Shown: positions 45,101 through 54,670 of the stretch, piece by piece
Layout of the letters: the number at the start of each line of letters is the position of its first letter
Position numbering within the stretch: the stretch's first letter is position 1
Assembly: GCA_905178155.1 (NCBI GenBank)
Contig: CAJINV010000013.1
Span: 424,344 to 488,343, forward strand
DNA: 64,000 nucleotides
DNA from: Amoebophrya sp. A120
Lineage: Eukaryota; Sar; Dinophyceae; Syndiniales; Amoebophryaceae
Reading direction: 5' to 3'
Program-made: the position numbers and the translations under genes
Notes under the pieces: generated by a model
Told to the model about the DNA's origin: nothing
Databases searched by the model: none
Seen by the model: the letters and a program-made list of their open reading frames with translations, nothing else

Positions 45101-45638
45101 GGAGAAAAAAGCGAGTTCCAGACAAAGACAGCAGTTTCGGCAGCTGGTGGATAGGAAGGAGAGAATCATTCCTACGATTCTGCTCTTCGTTAGAGCGGTT
45201 TGTTGTGTTGTGGGTAGCGAGTTTTGGGCGGAGTTGGGAAGGCTATTGAAGATAGAGGGCGGAGGACGAGGAGAGATGATTGATGCCGGTACAACCATAG
45301 CCGAAGCGGGAGACGAGTCGCGGTTTGGGATTTCTGATCCGAAAGAAAATTTCAACACTCGCTCCGCCACCTCTTCTGCGCCACAACGATCGCAGCTGGA
45401 GAGAATAGTCGAGAAAATCTCGCATTCTGCCGATCCCTTTATTCCAACGAAAATAAACTATAGCGGCACGCCCCCGACGGTTACCACCGCAAAAGATTGG
45501 CTCAGACTGGCTTCAGTGGTGGGCAGTTTGAAGAATCTGGATCAAAAGAAGACAGCGGACCAGCTCTTAAGCTTTCTACAAACGCACGCCGGCAAACGCA
45601 CTCTGCAGCTGCGTCGTGGTGAGAACAGGATTATCTAG
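42195..45638 (+). CDS. ERMARD-like protein with two HEPN-type R-x4-H motifs
   Basis: A single open frame of 1147 residues from an ATG in the context TCCACCATGTTT. Two motifs stand out: GLNLRNLVLHGF (R236, H241) and GPNLRAQLFHHG (R649, H654). The first follows a helical leader, LLPDLIQFLLLPQ. This pair of 'GxNLR....HG' motifs resembles the ERMARD/DUF4209 group of ER-associated RNA-degradation proteins, whose R-x4-H signature is shared with HEPN-type ribonucleases. The hydrophobic stretch WSVDILLILFLYLNP after the second motif also fits. Linkers are long and low-complexity. No introns are needed, unusual in this window. Function as an RNase is an inference from family resemblance recalled without a search. 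Confidence 0.6.
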   Translation: MFLCPLNRRLLFLRDSKADAPTSIGNSSTACSDSSPALPKWLFRGLPVVVVADLIRRAVEQAFSDFQDDLVLKQSTAHGESRIPHAGTTTGAPGVHQEAPEAKQEAFLTLIAHLIEIEELLVQLSSRSSGVESKTAGAGQVVQSGLASGKQAALSCKNANEPSSREKLQSPAGVVEDKVPAPAHTTTGLLRDIVLNLKNEDKHGEENKAGKDADKQFSLLPDLIQFLLLPQGLNLRNLVLHGFVGIDEVCAQNVFSSSLGEDDDKAPATADGGRNTTEAEDDLERELVKLFREHIREQVFEDKGSADRILRSSSDCSVARGKAKDGPLAVWPFVMEVCVCCLRQRRDVDAAEVNKTQNDGGLALASSAGSTPDRLTEGAAAEDHQDKNPLASSQNLRLQDQPISIPVQVCDEVRAAVLEMKSSEIQFRDAGLANSKQQHRGMEVRLLWTILTEIFELEQGHRRQKPICQDAQDDSVARRLTYFRKRAAWLLLLLMENQLRLEYVERNFICATKDKELSDGDTTQESMSQTNIINAFGDHKCPVLQAECDWSLARHGDYYATVDGFGQRFIHPVVLDAKVRVGKLVLGNEKAAGPILGKEGDAGTILEQGLNETRQQEISENQLTHSHLSTSCVQLLQDLFLQDKGPNLRAQLFHHGSSELGRCDGQNSFSGAGDLRWSVDILLILFLYLNPGLVERTTASSAEASTNGSHNGKASPPRQCLPLATEFVETYRSKFHPVALFCHEMGSCADLGRELQALHNVCTGCDDARDGKEIIADQTGNDKGLVQTELGPGEVDPNHDAPAPADSPIDANSVFHKIYSLLHAEETASASRPGEGLARLLNKANSPVLFPSFEALAEFARKIRSFVFDEEGCKRRYLQLLSSSNTAATSAGAAAADSSLEEQSKTRIRSGHPFSVSAKPSASTSREIRALLPPPVLFPTLGTKILAEMKQQILEPLLGKLRHLGELVREKKASSRQRQQFRQLVDRKERIIPTILLFVRAVCCVVGSEFWAELGRLLKIEGGGRGEMIDAGTTIAEAGDESRFGISDPKENFNTRSATSSAPQRSQLERIVEKISHSADPFIPTKINYSGTPPTVTTAKDWLRLASVVGSLKNLDQKKTADQLLSFLQTHAGKRTLQLRRGENRII

Positions 45639-46200
45639 AATTTCCCAAGCGAAATCTGTTTCAAGAAGTAGCTAGAAGAATCAGCATGAGCTTATGCGGC
45701 GACACTTAGAATAAGACTCACGCTTCATCGAAATTGAACGAAACAAGTTTCGCTGCTTGCTTGATTTATGGTGTTCGTTTTTCGCTGGTGCAGACGACCA
45801 CTGATCTCCAACCCGTTCGTGAAGCAGAAACTTGCGGAAATTTTTTTGGTTAATCTGATAGGATGATCTCGTGTCCAGCCAGTTTGTCTTCAGTGGCAGT
45901 TTCTTTTCTCAAGCCAGACTGCATAGAATAGTCAAATGATCTTCAGTTCTTTACCAGTCCTTGTGCTCCCTGTGCAGATCTCGTGTGAGAAGTCGTTCGT
46001 AACTTTTGTCTATCATGTTTACCGCCTGTAACTGTATCTTTTTGGTTTAGCTAATCCAAGTAATTTGACGGCGTGAAGATCCGAGGCAAGGTGTGGGATA
46101 TGAGCCATTTTTTGGGCGCATTTTCACCACAACAAGACCCTTTGTGTATGGATCCGTATAATTACTACATTTAGAACTACTTTACGCCGCCCCGATCACC
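45639..46200. other. intergenic region between ERMARD-like and trehalose synthase genes
   Basis: Short, AT-rich and without coding frames or repeats. It should hold a 3' UTR and the 5' leader of the next gene. Confidence 0.5.
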
Positions 46201-49200
46201 ATGCCTCCCAGTGTGCCTCCTCCCTCTCAGAAGCACCCTGCTATTCCAGGGACCACGACGGGGAGCGGCAGCACCCCATCGTCCTCTAGCTCTGCTCTAC
46301 CACACGTGGCTCTTAGTGCCAGTGCGTCAACCGCAGCGGGAGCAACCCCTAGCAATGCGAATTCCACCCCTTCTAGTCCGAAGCAAACGAAGAACCCTTT
46401 TTCCTCCACAACGGCTTCGACAGGCGCTGTCCCTCCCAGCAGCACCCACACGTCGCCGACCGCACGCGGGGGTCCTCGTGAAGCGAAGAGCAACACCGCA
46501 ACTACATCTACCAGCAGCACGGCGGCGGTAATAAAGAACCCACCGGATGCTGGTGCGCAGCCAAGCGGTTCTTCGGGATCCACCACTACCAATACCCAGT
46601 CGTCGCAAAAATTGAACCAGGAAATCCAGAACTCCACGACGGAACAGGAGCACGCGCGGATCCACGCACGGCTAAACTGGCTGCAACACGGGCGGTCGAA
46701 GCTGCGGAAGCAGAACAACCAGAAAATCATCATTGCCGCGAACCGGCTACCCGTAACACTGAAGAAAAACCCGGAAACGAACAAGTGGACGGGCACGAAG
46801 TCGTCCGGCGGCCTGGTCACCGGGCTGGCCGCGGTGCGCGGGATGGACATGACGTGGATCGGGTGGCCGGGCTGCGAGGTGCCAGAAGAAGACCGGAAAG
46901 AGGTGCTGCAGCTGCTGAAGTCCTTCAACTGCTACCCGGTTTGGCTGTCGCAGTCGCTGATCAACATGTATTACAACGGTTTCGCGAACAACGTGATCTG
47001 GCCTCTGTTCCACTACGTGATGCCCCCACTGCCGACAAACAGCATCGCCAACAACACCGATGACAACCAGTCCGAGCAGTGGCAGGCCTACGAGTACGCT
47101 AACGAGATGTTCACGAACGCCATTTTCGACTGCTACCACGAGCAGTACAACATGCAACTCCAGCAGGGCCAGCTGTTTTCCTCCAGCACTAATGAGAGTA
47201 CAACCAATAACACGAAAGACAATGCCGCGCTCATCTGGGTGCAGGACTACCACCTGATGCTGGTGCCGAAACTGGTGCGGAACCGCATTCCCGACGCGCA
47301 GATCGGCTGGTTCCTGCACACCCCGTTTCCGGCCTCCGAGTACTACCGGGCGCTGAAGGTGCGGGAGGAGCTGTTGCACGGAGTTTTGTCCGCGAACCTG
47401 GTCGCCTTCCACGTCTACGACTACATCCGGCACTTCCTTTCCTCCGTGGTCCAGCTCACGTCGTTAGAAACCTCCCCGACCGGTGTGGACGCGACGCCCA
47501 TCGGCGGCTGCTTCGTCCGCTGCGCCACCATTCCGATCGGGATCGAGCCCAGCGTGTTTTCGAACGCGTTGTTGCAGCCGGATGTGCTGGAGCAGATCCA
47601 GCTGCTGCAAGAACAGTTTGGCAACCGGAAAGTGATCCTCGGCGTGGACCGATTGGACTACATGAAGGGCATCCCGCACAAACTCCGCGCTTTCGACCGG
47701 TTTCTGCAGGACCACGAGGAGTGGCAGCAGGAGTGCGTGCTCGTGCAGGTGGCGGTCCCGAGCCGGCAGGACGTGCGGGAGTACCAAAAGCTGAAGAAGC
47801 TCGTGCACGAGATGGTGGGCGAGATCTGCGGCCGCCACTCTTCGCTCGCGTCCGGGCCCCCGGTCGTCTATTTGGACAAATCCATCGACCCGCAGGAGCT
47901 GGCCGCCCTGTACCGGATCGCGGACGTGTGTCTGATCACCTCGGTGCGCGACGGGATGAACCTGGTCAGTTACGAGTTCGTCGCGTGTCAAGAGGACAAG
48001 CACGGCGTTCTGATCCTCTCCGAATTCGCCGGCGCTATCCAGTCGCTCGGGGCGGGCAGCATCCGCGTGAACCCCTGGAACTTGTCCGAGACCGCGTCCG
48101 CCATCAACCAGGCCCTGACGATGAACGACGAGGAGAAGGCGGCGCGGCACGAGTACATGTGGCGGACCATCCACAAGTACACCGCGCAGAAGTGGGCGGA
48201 GACCTTTCTCCAAACGTTGAAGGAAGCGTCGTTAGAGTCGGAGGAATTCACGGCACGAGTCCCGCCCCTCCTCCCCTACGAGGACTTCCTCGAGGAGTTG
48301 GCGAACTCGCGGAAGCGCCTCCTGCTGATCGACCTGCTGGACTGTTTAGTGCCCAGCAAGCTGAAAAAGGACTTGCCAATGAAGCTGTACCAGTCGCTGC
48401 TGATCATCCCGTCGCAGGTGCTGGAAGTTTTGCAGTCCCTCGCGTACGACGAAGACACGGTGATCGTCATCGTCTCCATGCACCAGCAGCCCGTGATGGA
48501 GCGGCTGTTCGGGCATTTGAGCGGAAAAGTGATTCTCGCCGCGGAGAACGGGTGCGTGTACCGCAATCTGGACAACACGAGCAGCTCCAGCCACGTGACG
48601 ACAAATTGGAAATCCTCCGTCGACGAGGACATCACACAGAACAGCAACATGGAGGAGTGGATGGAGGGTTGCATGGAGGTGTTCACGTACTTCAAGGAGC
48701 GCACCCCGGGGTCCTACACGGAGAAGGCGGAGTACAGCGTGCAGTGGTACTACGACAACACGCAGGCGGATTTTGGCGCGCAGCAGGCCCGGGAGCTGTT
48801 GATCTACCTGTGGGCGGGGCCGCTGATGAATTCGGAAGCGGAGGTGGTCCCCGGGACCAAGGCGGTGATGGTGCGGCCGCACGGGACCAGCCGCGCGGCG
48901 AACATCGTGTCCATCCTGAAAAAGGAGCTGGGCATGACCAAATTGGAGGAAATCGACTTCTGTGCCTGCTTCGCCGAGGTGCCGTTTCGGGACGACAGCG
49001 TCTTCGAGGCGATAGAGGAAGTATTATTGATGTCTGAGCAGCAGCAGCAGCAAAACGCGAAAAACGACTCCAAACAGGACAGCGCGCTGGCCACGGTAAA
49101 TGAGGAGGACCATCACGGGAATTATGGCAGCAGCGGAGGACAAAATAACGCTGATGACGTATCCTGAATGAAAAAAGCGTAGTACCAACATGGCAGTTTT

Positions 49201-51316
49201 GCTACATGCATCCAAGCATTTTACCATCCAGATTTAAGCATGACAAGTTCATCTCAGATGGCGTGAGAATTAAGTTCTCTTCATAAAGATCGATGCGCAT
49301 GACGAGACATCACATTCTGGTCATGCACATTTGCGTCACAAACACAAAGATCATGTGGGTACGACGTTCTTTATACACAGGATATGCCGGGGGTAACAAT
49401 AACCATGCGGAGGACCACCACGACGATCACGGACACGACGAGGTATCCTGAGAAAAAAGTGATACGGTTACACACGACTCTGATGGAAGACAAGCAAGAC
49501 AGACAACCTCTGTCATGCAGGAAATGCTTGTCAGGGTCAGCCCCATTTCATTCGTGTTTTCCGTTATAGTCTGCGCATCACAGGTTTTCTTTGCCATGTC
49601 GAGCAACTTTGTGATGCAGAAACTCCAACAAATGTGTGACTGAAACACTTTTTTCCTGTGATACGAGGAAGGAATGCATCAGTACCAGCACCAGGTACAG
49701 GATATGGCTTGCTCAGATGTTACAATCTCAAACGTTACAATAGAATCTGGAATTTGTGTTGCATGAACAGCATGAGTACCATACAGAGACTTGGGCTTTT
49801 CGCAATACAAATTTCGTCAGATTCTCATGGGGTTTGGAGCTCCGAAACTTGTCATGCGCGCTCCTTTGGGAGTAGGTCAGATGTTGCGCATTTTGCAACA
49901 CAGATTCCAGATTCTATTGTAACGTTTGAGATTCTAACACCTGAGCGGGTTATACAGGACAACCCGCTTTTAACCCAGGCGGTAAAATCGCATCTGGAGG
50001 ATATGATGACCTGCGAAGACTCGCCGCACTTGGAGGACGAGCAGAAGATCAACAAGTTGCAAGAGGTGGTGGTTATGGTGAACAACGAAATGTGCTTCGA
50101 CGTGAGCCAGCAGGAAGTCGAGGAGGCGCCGCCGCCGCCCTACGAAGACGAATCCACTGCGAACGCGGGCGGGGACAACAAAAACGGTACCGCGACAACA
50201 GGAGCGAGTGAGCAAGTGTCGGTAGTACCCTCTACGGTACCACAGGCAAATGTGGTTTTGGTTCCAAAGGACGACAATAACACGATTGCCTGCATCATCC
50301 CACCAAAGTACGATTTCGAGTACGTCGCGCGGTATGATCTGCTTCCCAGCAGCAACAGCAACACCGGTGAGCAAACCGCTGATGGTGTTTCAAGTAGTAA
50401 AAGCGGAAGAAATTATGCCGCGGACGGGGCGGGCAGAAGTGTCGGAGATGGTGCAAGAACAGACACGGTAGTTTGTGATCAAGATGGCACGACACGAAGA
50501 GACTTTGTGGAAAATAAGCAAAGAAGCCCCAAGCAAAATAACCCGCAAAATGACGACAATGCCGACGTTTCCTCCGTCGCGACGCCAGATTACCCGCACG
50601 ACGACCAGGAGCTCTGGCCGCATCCAGACGCGTTCGAAGCGCCGCCGTCCTACGAGGAAGTGGTGGGACCACTCGGGTCAAAGTTGACGAAGAGGCAGTT
50701 ACTTCGCTATCCGGACGCAAAGGAGCAGATGCCGCTACTTCGGCACCTCCCTCACTCGGGGAGTACTGGTGTTGTGGCCGACTACCTGCACACCAGCCCC
50801 CGACTCCCCGCACAACAGATAATGGGGAACGAGAACAATCTGATGGCTGTTGACGGCGCAGGAACAAACTCAGGACTTCTACAGGGGGAGAATTTGATGT
50901 ATGCGGCGCAGCACATACAGATCGCCAGTCCGGACAAGGAGTTCGATGGCGCTTCACATGCAACTGCTGCAGATCCTCCTCCAAGTACTATGTCCACGAA
51001 CAACGAAAAGGACCACCCGCACAGCAATACCGATAACAACAACAGCCAGCAAGTCTCCTACTTCAGTGTGTCACTTGGCAAGCAGCCCAGTCGTGCGCGC
51101 TACAGCCTGCCGAACCCCTACCACGTGCAAAACCTGCTGCAAAGCATTGTGGAGCGGCTGAAAATTCAAAAACTAGAATCTTCGGCGGGAAACAACCTCG
51201 AGGACAGCGGCGTCGCGCAGCGGTTCTTCGAAAAGCAGCAGGCGGGAGAGAAGCAACGGTCACGCGCAGTTTTGGTTGGCCCCGAGGGAGAACCGGGAGC
51301 AAATCTGTTTCGGTGA
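46201..51316 (+). CDS. trehalose-6-phosphate synthase with degenerate phosphatase domain and PPxY tail
   Basis: Exons 46201-49159, 49390-49443, 49669-49719 and 49944-51316 total 4437 nt (1478 residues) after three introners are removed. Residues about 175-680 form a complete GT20 synthase domain (KIIIAANRLPV, WIGWPG, WVQDYHLMLVPKLVR, GWFLHTPFP, LGVDRLDYMKGIPHKL, RDGMNLVSYEFVA), which makes trehalose-6-phosphate from UDP-glucose and glucose-6-phosphate. Residues about 705-945 align with the HAD-type phosphatase domain, but motif I is IDLLDCL instead of DxDGT, motif II is VSMHQQ, and the GDD..DE motif is replaced by CFAEVPFRDDSVFE. The phosphatase is therefore probably dead, as in plant class II TPS proteins. 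The N-terminal 140 residues are Ser/Thr/Pro-rich. The C-terminal extension carries an acidic/His patch and two PPxY motifs (PPPPYEDE, APPSYEEV), known WW-domain ligands. Confidence 0.85.
49160..49384 (+). mobile_element. introner 1 in the trehalose synthase gene (225 bp)
   Basis: The left TIR TATCCTGAATGAAAAAAGCG then TAGTACC pairs with the right TIR GGTACGACGTTCTTTATACA then CAGGATA. TSDs are TGACG and TGCCG. The interior has 'gcatgacaag' and 'ggtcatgcac' words. If retained it ends the protein at 49167 (NNADDVS-stop). If removed, the frame continues GGNNNHAEDHHDDHGHDEE. Confidence 0.85.
49444..49663 (+). mobile_element. introner 2 in the trehalose synthase gene (220 bp)
   Basis: The left TIR TATCCTGAGAAAAAAGTGAT pairs with the right end ACACTTTTTTCCTGTGATA. 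The TSD CGAGG is perfect on both sides (49439-49443 and 49664-49668). Excision restores HGHDEEGMHQYQHQ. Confidence 0.88.
49720..49937 (+). mobile_element. introner 3 in the trehalose synthase gene, 43-bp TIRs
   Basis: The left arm, 49720-49762, begins TTACAATCTCAAACGTTACA; the right arm, 49895-49937, is its complement with 2 mismatches in 43. Flanks CAGATG and CACCTG are only a weak direct repeat (4 of 6). Removing 49720-49943 joins MACSD to ERVIQDNPLLTQ in frame. The TIR lacks the usual TATCC start, so this may be a different subfamily. Confidence 0.8.
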
Positions 51317-52045
51317 AGGCCTTCTTGAAGTTGAACGCAATGGACTCAAACACAGACAGAGACACTCAAATATCAGTACTGGACAAGACCACCGGGAATA
51401 CAGAAATGTGTGAATAGGCAAAAATCAGAAACAAAATGTTCTTATTTTGAGTGGTCACGAACAAATCAATCTGGAAATGCCCCACATGGCAATGAGAACA
51501 AAACTCAAAGAAATGAGATTAATCGTGCTGAAAAGGAGCCTGCCTTTATGGTTTTACTTGTGTCCGAAATTGTTGTGTTCTGCTACTCCACCTTTCCCAT
51601 TGACACACCATGTTTGTCTCCTGGCATGGGCCACAACAATTTTTCTGTTTGTGTCTGCTCATGGAAGATGCTTTTGCAAAACAAAATCCCATTCGCAATT
51701 TTCGCGTTGCTTTGTTTTCGTCCTGGTTGCTCAGTACCTTATGCTGTTGAAATATACGGTACAATGCGTATGATATCGTAAGCACAGTCCGAAGAACTTC
51801 AATTACTTAGCTAGGAATTACTTATTAAGATTCGTGTACTTATTCAGCCATACTTGAAGTGTAAACATCTAGACTTTTAGACACGGATGCTCTACTGCCA
51901 ACTCCCTAATACGGTTACACGGCTACTAGAGTAGACGTTGATTACGATGAAGTCCCAATGGCGAGCTTGACGAGTCGCTGCACTATACTGGATTTTTTCT
52001 CGTACCGCGTAGTTGGTGCAGTACGAAAATAAGCCAAGCAAGACC
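51317..52045. other. intergenic region, no supported gene
   Basis: AT-rich; the open frames at 51410-51781 are compositionally unlike the neighbouring genes. I see nothing further. Confidence 0.5.
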
Positions 52046-53923
52046 ATGACGGCTGTGTTTGGCAAGAGTCCGCCGCCCGCCCGGACACCCGACCATGCGG
52101 TGGCCTCGTCCCCCGGGGCAAAAAGCGGGTCCGCCAGCAGAAGGAACAGGCCGAGCCAAAGTTTGGACGAGATTGGCAAACCGGCCGTGGTTGGAGAGCA
52201 TACTCTCCCACCGAAGGGTACCACAGCAACACCAACCCGGTTGCAAGCGACGCCAGTGCACCAGCAGAACTCGAGCAGTAGCCACGCTTCGAAGGTGTCC
52301 GTCGGCAGTCACCACTCCCACGGCGGAGCAAACGACATGGAAAATCTGCGGTCCAGGGTGCGGCACATCGAGAAAAGGATAGTATTCATGAATTTGATTT
52401 TTAACATAAAATATTGATCTGTTTTCTTCTCGCTGGGATACAGCTCTTATTTGCTTTGATCTTCGATTCATCCTAAGTAGTGACTGTTCGCGTAAGTACG
52501 GGTCCAGCCCGATTCGTGTTCGTGCATGACCAAAAATTCCGCTTCCAGGTTGCCTACGAGCAAACCGAATCGGATTTGGTTTACTCCTTTTTGGAAGCCT
52601 GGTTCTCACCGAAATCTGCGGAGGTGGTGTTGCAGCTCCTCTCGCTGGTTTTCGTCGCAACCTTTGTCTACGCGCTTGCCCTGCTGACGATCATCAACTA
52701 CGAGCTGGCCAGCATCAAGGAGGACTTCAAGCTGGACGAGAAAACCGCGACGTATTCCGAGTATTTTTCGCGGCTCTTCTCGGAGAAGATTCTGAAGCAG
52801 GTGCTCAACAAGTTCGACTTTGCCAAGGGGCCCATTTACGGGACAATTTCCCTTTGCATCTCCGTGGTATTCTACGTCATTGGGACGATTTTCTCCATCA
52901 TCGGCAATTTCATCATGCAGACGGTCTTTTCCGTGCTCGTCATGGTGTTCGCCGGCATGATCTGCTACTGGAGCCTGTTCGAAAGGCACGACACCACGCT
53001 GGAGGCGTTTCTGAAGAAGCATCTGTCCTGGTGCCTGGTGTTGCTCCCCAAGCCGATGGAGGGCGTGGTGCGAAAAATTCCCACGGTCGCCGTGCTACAG
53101 TTCCTCAGTAAAGTGGCTGCGAAGAGGGGGCGGGATAAAGAAGAGGAGGAAAAGGAAGCCGGTGCAGTAGAGCGAGACCCTGGGACGATCGTGGACGACC
53201 GCACCGGACGTCGTGATCATGGGGCCTACGTGATGTCTCAGCCAGAGTACGACGAAATCTCAGCCCCCTTACTCACCGCAGAAGAGGCAGAGGTGCAAGC
53301 AAGAAAGCTAGAGGAGCAAGCAAAGCGGATTCGGTACAGGTTTTTGAAGATAGATTTCCGCGACGGCAACACTAGTACAGATGCAATTATTCATTATTCT
53401 TCAATGCTGATCATCATCATTCTACCAGCTTGTTTTCTCAGCGCTGTACCACTGTGATCACCAAATGTATCTTTGAAATGTCAACAAAAAATGCGAAACA
53501 ATTTTATGCAGACGCAGTAGCCTTGGTGGCTTTCCAAATTTTCCGATTCCGAACCACGCTGAGGAGTCTTCTTTTTCCGCAGAAGGTGCACATTCACTGC
53601 AACCCCGTGGTTCGGCCGCCGAGCAGCAAGAACCTAACTCCTCATCATCGCAAATACACAACGCAAGCTCGTTCCAGTCGACGGCTTCAACGGCGTCTTT
53701 TCCTCCACTGGAAATAAATCACGACAGCAGTACTTCTACCGCAGGAGGAGCTCCAACTTCCTTCCGTCCCCCACCAAGAACAGCGGGTTTACCAGGAGGC
53801 GACAGCGTCAGCTCTGCGGTTACTGCAGCCGCGGAAATGGAGATCGACGCCGATGACGTCAGCGCAGTGAGCAGTAGTGGAGTGTCATCCACTTCGGGCA
53901 CTAGTAACTCGGACGCAACGTGA
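52046..53923 (+). CDS. multi-pass membrane protein of unknown family
   Basis: Three exons join in phase: 52046-52381, 52549-53374 and 53583-53923 (1503 nt, 500 residues), each intron GT-AG. Residues 1-110 are disordered (SPPPARTPDHAV, SSSSHASKVSVGSHHSHGG), followed by an amphipathic stretch (MENLRSRVRHIEKRI). At least three or four membrane segments follow: VVLQLLSLVFVATFVYALAL, ISLCISVVFYVIGTIFSIIG and FIMQTVFSVLVMVFAGMICY, with a weaker one around CLVLLPKPMEGVV. The C-terminal tail is acidic to Ser/Thr-rich and ends SGTSNSDAT. A plausible start is ATG 52046 (MTAVFGKSPPPART); an in-frame ATG lies 33 bp upstream. The topology recalls ER-shaping or channel-like proteins, but I recognise no signature. 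Confidence 0.7.
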
Positions 53924-54670
53924 AGTTGTAAAGTTCTCCTGGGTGCTCGTGCTGCTCGTTCTGCTGCTATTGCCATCTTCCAGCTAAGTCGCATAAGTAC
54001 TAGCAGGACCTGTAGCTGCTCGGTTCCACATTTTAGTGACTGCGACGACGACTCAATTTTGCATTGGACAACATCCAAACATGTTGACAAGCGACCACCA
54101 CATAGCGACGACCAACGAAAAGCGACAATTGCAAATATCAATCAAAATTGATTGTGGTACAAACTGGCAAAATCAAAATCAAAATGTCCAGTAAGGCGGA
54201 AGAACCGAAATAAAGCTTTGTTCAGATTCATACGGAGAGAAGATGTTGACTTTTCTTCCATTTGTAACGCACTTCTTTCTTCCCGCACGTGGCTGTTGAT
54301 CTTCTGGAGTGCAGTAGGTTCTTCTGTCAAGGATAAATTTTTACTGACGGGTCTTCATGACAACCAGAAAAAAGGAGAACAAGGAAAATCTTTCACTGTT
54401 GCAGACATATCGTACGAGCGCGCTGCATTCTTTTTTCAAACAGAAAAATCTAGGGACAATTCAGAAAGTGAGATGTCGCTCACACAATTTTTTCAGGAGG
54501 GCACCAACGACAACAAATTAAGCATCAAAGAAAAAAATCATGCAGTGTTAGCCTGAAAGTAGACAAAGACGTAGATGAGCGACTCGACAGTACAAAGTCT
54601 TACTGTCTGAGGATTCAATCTTCCATCGCCACGACACGACATCAGATCGAAATCTTTTTCAGACACAAAA
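53924..54670. other. intergenic region with one unconvincing open frame
   Basis: The frame 54152-54556 (134 codons) is the longest here. Its composition (Phe/Lys-rich, AT-rich DNA) matches the surrounding non-coding DNA, so I do not call it a gene. An AAAA-ATG context precedes the next gene at 54671. Confidence 0.5.

Noticed and set aside
46747-48213. Minus-strand and alternative-frame long ORFs (228-438 codons) over the trehalose synthase domain
   Set aside because: Shadows of GC-rich third-position coding in the real gene; the sense frame carries all GT20 motifs.
51983-52660. 225-codon minus-strand open frame
   Set aside because: It overlaps exons 1 and 2 and the intron of the membrane protein gene. 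The sense exons join in phase, and this frame ignores the splice sites.
54152-54556. 134-codon + strand open frame
   Set aside because: Base composition equals the surrounding AT-rich spacer; no motif, membrane pattern or splice context supports it.
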